Below, piece after piece: positions 60,902-64,000 of a DNA stretch of 64,000 nucleotides (positions within the stretch are counted from its first letter, which is position 1; each line of letters opens with the position of its first letter). The notes beneath the pieces were generated by a model. The model was not told the DNA's origin, searched no databases, and worked only from the letters and a program-made list of their open reading frames with translations. A program made the position numbers and the translations under genes. This DNA comes from Caulobacter endophyticus (GTDB lineage Bacteria; Pseudomonadota; Alphaproteobacteria; Caulobacterales; Caulobacteraceae): positions 124,001 through 188,000 of the forward strand of contig NZ_QDKQ01000071.1 in assembly GCF_003116815.1 (NCBI RefSeq), in the 5' to 3' direction.

Positions 60902-63900
60902 GTGGCGAAGAAGCAGACCATTTCCCGGCTGGCTCAGGCCGCCGCGCTCGTCGACCAGCTGATCCACGCCATCGACACCGAGGGCCTTTCCAGGCGAGAG
61001 GCCGCCGCGGCCGCCGCCCAGGTGCTGGGCCTGGTTCAATCCCTCTCCCTGCGCGGCGATCCCGACGCCTCTGCCCTCAAGGCCGCCCTCGGCCGCCTGG
61101 CCGAGCGCCTGGCCCTGGCCAAGGACGATCCGGCCGCGCCCGAGGCCCCCGCCGTCGAAACCTCCGTCGCCGGATCCCGCTTCGCCAAGCGGCTGAAGCG
61201 CCTGGCCATGATCGTCACCGCGGGCGCGGTGCTGACCGCGCCGATGGCCGCCGCCGCGCGCGAGACCGGCGCTGGCCTGGCCGGATCTCTGATGGGGTCG
61301 TCGGCGGTGTCGATCGCCCTGATGGGCGCGCTGCCGGTTTATAATGTCGGCGACATGATCGTGAACCCCGTGTCGGGCGCCAGCGAGAAGGTGGTCGAGA
61401 AGCTGACCACGGTCGCGGTGCGCACCGAGGCGGGCAACATCATCCTGCTGGCGACCACGGTCGGCGACACCTTCACAGATCCCCAGGACGGCAAGTCCTA
61501 CGAGGTTACGGCGGTCACCAAGAACACCGACGACCGGGTGATCGGCGTCACCGTCAAGGAAGCCGTCTCGGGGGCGAACTCCAACTTGGTCGTCGTCACC
61601 AACAAGTCGACCGACATCGGCAATGTCACGACCCCGCCGGGAACGGGCGGCGCCGGCGCGGGCAGCTTCGCGTTCACGCCGGCCACCGGCGACGTCAAGA
61701 CCTTCGCGGACGCCAAGTTCGGAGCCAATGGCGGCAACGGCCATGATGGCGGCGGGGTCAGCATCTGCATCCCGTTCATCGGCTGCGCGACCATCGCCTA
61801 CAGCCCCAGCGCCGGCGGGGCGGGCCAAGCCGGCCCGGCCGTCAGCCACGACCTGACCGTGGCCAACAACGGCGACATCCAGGTCGTCTCCGACAACCTG
61901 CCCGGCGTAGTGGTGTCCAGCGTCGGCGGCAACGGCGGTTCGGGCGGCGACGCCTATGGCAACATCAAGGGCGCGGCGGGCGGCGCGGCGGGCGCGGGCG
62001 GCGCGGTCACCCTGAGCAGCGCGGTGACCATCGTCACCGACGGGGTCAATTCGCATGGCGTCTTCGCCCAGAGCCGCAGCGGCCAGGGCGGCCAGGGCGG
62101 CACGGGTTATATCGCCGGCAGCGGCGGCACGGGCGGCACGGCCGGCCAGGGCGGCTCGGTCGCCGTCACCAATACCGGCGCGATCTACACCGGCAAGGCC
62201 GGGGCGATCGGCATCCTGGCCCAGAGCCTGGGCGGCGCGGCCGGCGGCGGGGGCGACAGCTACGGCATCATCGGCGATGCGGGCAGCGGCTCTGTGGGCG
62301 GCAACGGCGGCGCGGTGCTGGTCCAGCAGGCGGGCCTGATCCAGACCAAGGGCAAGGACGCTCACGGCGTGCTGGCCCAGTCGATCGGCGGTTCGGGCGG
62401 CAACGCCGGCGACGCGGGCGGGATCGTCACCTTCGGCGACAGCGGCCAGGCCGGCGGCACGGGCGGTTCGGCGCAGATCACCGCCCAGTCCGGCTCGACC
62501 ACGCTCACCGAAGGCGAGGGCGCCCATGCCCTGTTCGCCCAGTCGGTGGGCGGCGGCGGCGGCAACGGCGGCGTCTCCATCGGCCTCGTCGCCCTCGGTT
62601 CGGGCGGCGGCGCGGGCGGCGACGGCGGCACGGCCAAGGTCACTGTCGAGAGCGGTGCGACCGTGGCCACAAAGAACGCCGACGCCCACGCCATCTTTGC
62701 CCAGTCGGTCGGTGGCGGCGGCGGCAGCGCCGGCGTCAGCGGCGGCCTTGTGGCGCTGGGCGCCAAGGCCGACGCCGGCGGCGTCGGCGGCGCTGTCGAG
62801 GTTTCCAGCAGCGGCGTCGTCTCGACCGACGGCGTCGACTCGCGGGGCGTCTTCGCCCAGAGCGTGGGCGGCGGCGGCGGTGCGGCCTCCGGCACGGGCG
62901 GTCTGGTCTCGCTCGGCGGGGCCGGTGCGCTCGGCGGCATTGGCGGCTCGGTCACGGTCACGACGGGCGCCGGCGGTTCGGTGAAGACGACCAAGCAGGG
63001 CGCCGATGCGATCTTCGCCCAGAGCGTGGGCGGCGGCGGCGGATCGGGCGCCAGCTCCGGCGGCGTCGTGGCCCTGGGCGGCACGGCCGGCGGCGGCGGC
63101 GCGGGCGGCGCGGTGATCGTCACCAACGGCGGCGTGGTCGAGACGGCCGGCGACAAGGCGCGGGGGATCTTCGCCCAGTCGGTGGGCGGCGGCGGCGGTT
63201 CGGGCGGCGACGGCGGCGGCCTGGCCACCATCGGCGGCAAGGGCGGCGCGGCCAGCACCGGCGGCGCGGTGACGGTGGCCAATACCGGCGCGATCACCAC
63301 CAAGGGCGATCTATCCAGCGCCATCCAGGCCCAGAGCGTGGGCGGCGGCGGCGGCGACGGCGGCAGCACCGGCGGCGTCTTCCTGACCATCGGCGGCGGC
63401 GGCAGCACCGGCGGCGGCTCGGGCCTCGTCACCGTCAAGCACGCGGGCGACATCTTCACCGGCGGCGACGACTCGCACGGCATATTCGCCCAGAGCGTCG
63501 GCGGCGGCGGCGGCAACGGGGGCTCCAGCGTCTCGGTCAGCGCCTTCGCGGGCGTGGCCATCGGCGGCGACGGCTCGCTGGGCGGCGAGGGCGGCATGGT
63601 CGATATCGACCTCAGCCAGAGCACCATCACCAACGGCGGCTCCACCAGCCTGGTCAATCCGCTGATCGTCACCGACGGCGAGCGCTCGCGCGGGATCTTC
63701 GCCCAGAGCGTGGGCGGCGGCGGCGGCAGCGGCGGCTTCGCGGCCCAGGTCTCGGCCGGCTACGGCGTCGGGGCCAGCGCCGCCGTGGGCGGTCGTGGCG
63801 GGGCCGGCGGCAAGGGCGGCGCGGTCGATATCGACGGCGACGTGCTGATCCTGACCAAGCGCGACTATTCCGAAGGCCTGTTCGCCCAGTCGGTGGGCGG

Positions 63901-64000
63901 CGGCGGCGGCTCGGGCGGCTTTGCGCTGTCGTTCGCCTTCGCGGGGGGCGAGACCGCCGCGGCGGCCTTCTCGGTGGCGCTCGGCGGCAAGGGCGGCGAC
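60902..64000 (+). CDS. Giant Gly-rich repeat surface protein (autotransporter-like), C-terminus beyond window end
   Basis: 1033 codons are open from a GTG at 60902 (GGGGGA upstream) to the window end, with no stop. Residues about 1-98 are helical and charged. Basic FAKRLKRLA then leads into hydrophobic MIVTAGAVLTAPMAAAA (about 102-118), a probable signal cleavage zone far from the N-terminus. From about residue 385 the chain repeats GVFAQSVGGGGGxGG every 52-54 residues, about 12 copies, the last two spacings longer (70 and 63). Between copies lie Val/Thr-rich strands, suggesting a beta-helix passenger. Such passengers usually end in an outer-membrane autotransporter barrel, here out of view. 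Divergent from the Tad operon; a role in adhesion is inferred. Confidence 0.8.
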   Translation, partial: MAKKQTISRLAQAAALVDQLIHAIDTEGLSRREAAAAAAQVLGLVQSLSLRGDPDASALKAALGRLAERLALAKDDPAAPEAPAVETSVAGSRFAKRLKRLAMIVTAGAVLTAPMAAAARETGAGLAGSLMGSSAVSIALMGALPVYNVGDMIVNPVSGASEKVVEKLTTVAVRTEAGNIILLATTVGDTFTDPQDGKSYEVTAVTKNTDDRVIGVTVKEAVSGANSNLVVVTNKSTDIGNVTTPPGTGGAGAGSFAFTPATGDVKTFADAKFGANGGNGHDGGGVSICIPFIGCATIAYSPSAGGAGQAGPAVSHDLTVANNGDIQVVSDNLPGVVVSSVGGNGGSGGDAYGNIKGAAGGAAGAGGAVTLSSAVTIVTDGVNSHGVFAQSRSGQGGQGGTGYIAGSGGTGGTAGQGGSVAVTNTGAIYTGKAGAIGILAQSLGGAAGGGGDSYGIIGDAGSGSVGGNGGAVLVQQAGLIQTKGKDAHGVLAQSIGGSGGNAGDAGGIVTFGDSGQAGGTGGSAQITAQSGSTTLTEGEGAHALFAQSVGGGGGNGGVSIGLVALGSGGGAGGDGGTAKVTVESGATVATKNADAHAIFAQSVGGGGGSAGVSGGLVALGAKADAGGVGGAVEVSSSGVVSTDGVDSRGVFAQSVGGGGGAASGTGGLVSLGGAGALGGIGGSVTVTTGAGGSVKTTKQGADAIFAQSVGGGGGSGASSGGVVALGGTAGGGGAGGAVIVTNGGVVETAGDKARGIFAQSVGGGGGSGGDGGGLATIGGKGGAASTGGAVTVANTGAITTKGDLSSAIQAQSVGGGGGDGGSTGGVFLTIGGGGSTGGGSGLVTVKHAGDIFTGGDDSHGIFAQSVGGGGGNGGSSVSVSAFAGVAIGGDGSLGGEGGMVDIDLSQSTITNGGSTSLVNPLIVTDGERSRGIFAQSVGGGGGSGGFAAQVSAGYGVGASAAVGGRGGAGGKGGAVDIDGDVLILTKRDYSEGLFAQSVGGGGGSGGFALSFAFAGGETAAAAFSVALGGKGGD

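Noticed and set aside
62362-63672. Pro-rich 436-codon minus-strand frame resembling an extensin-like protein
   Set aside because: It is the complement of the Gly-rich repeats of the giant plus-strand protein (GGC read as GCC/CCG). The plus frame is open for 1033 codons with a sensible N-terminus.
62050-63950. Regular spaced repeats that might suggest a CRISPR array
   Set aside because: The period is about 156-162 bases, in frame, and encodes a protein repeat. Repeat and spacer lengths do not fit CRISPR.

Overview
The window is high-GC (visibly well above 60 percent) alphaproteobacterial chromosome. The gene set (Tad/Cpa pilus genes, a FecI/FecR/TonB-receptor unit, isocitrate lyase and malate synthase next to a ScfR-type regulator, many Tat or Sec exported enzymes) and the frequent ATGA/GTGA gene overlaps point to Caulobacter or a close member of the Caulobacteraceae. 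That assignment rests on family recognition, not on a search. No rRNA, tRNA, CRISPR array or intact insertion sequence was seen.

Layout. 1-5 kb: small LysR-controlled units on the minus strand (a partial aldo/keto reductase, an MFS transporter) and a RidA-family gene on the plus strand, with signs of decay (an alcohol dehydrogenase tail fragment and an MFS gene that appears to have lost two helices). 5.0-5.4 kb: a frameshifted phage-type integrase relic against the 5' end of dusA. 5.4-19 kb: housekeeping and exported functions: dusA, an outer-membrane barrel, YbaK deacylase, an aminotransferase, a Tat-exported PL26-like lyase, an OmpR/EnvZ-like two-component pair with a very long periplasmic low-complexity region, prolyl iminopeptidase, a coupled HTTM membrane-protein pair, and a lactonase-fold protein. 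18.7-24.7 kb: ECF sigma factor, FecR anti-sigma, TonB-dependent receptor and pectin methylesterase, read as a pectin-sensing and uptake locus.

24.7-37.7 kb is a carbon-metabolism block. A ScfR/RamB-like regulator is divergent from aceA, a 78-residue unknown protein and aceB (glyoxylate shunt). These are followed by fadE, a thiolase, a FadB/FadJ-type bifunctional protein and an acetyl-CoA hydrolase/transferase, the last four forming a tightly spaced run. Together they take fatty acyl-CoA to acetyl-CoA and on into the shunt.

37.7-64 kb is an adhesion island. Two LuxR-type regulators bracket a chaperone-usher cluster (seven spore-coat-U-like pilins, chaperone, usher, two-domain tip-like protein). 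Next comes a complete minus-strand Tad/Flp pilus operon running from the flp pilin (60.3 kb) down to the prepilin peptidase (49.2 kb). Divergent from flp is the start of a very large Gly-rich repeat protein that runs off the window end. AT-rich intergenic stretches with inverted repeats mark the control regions of the pilus clusters.
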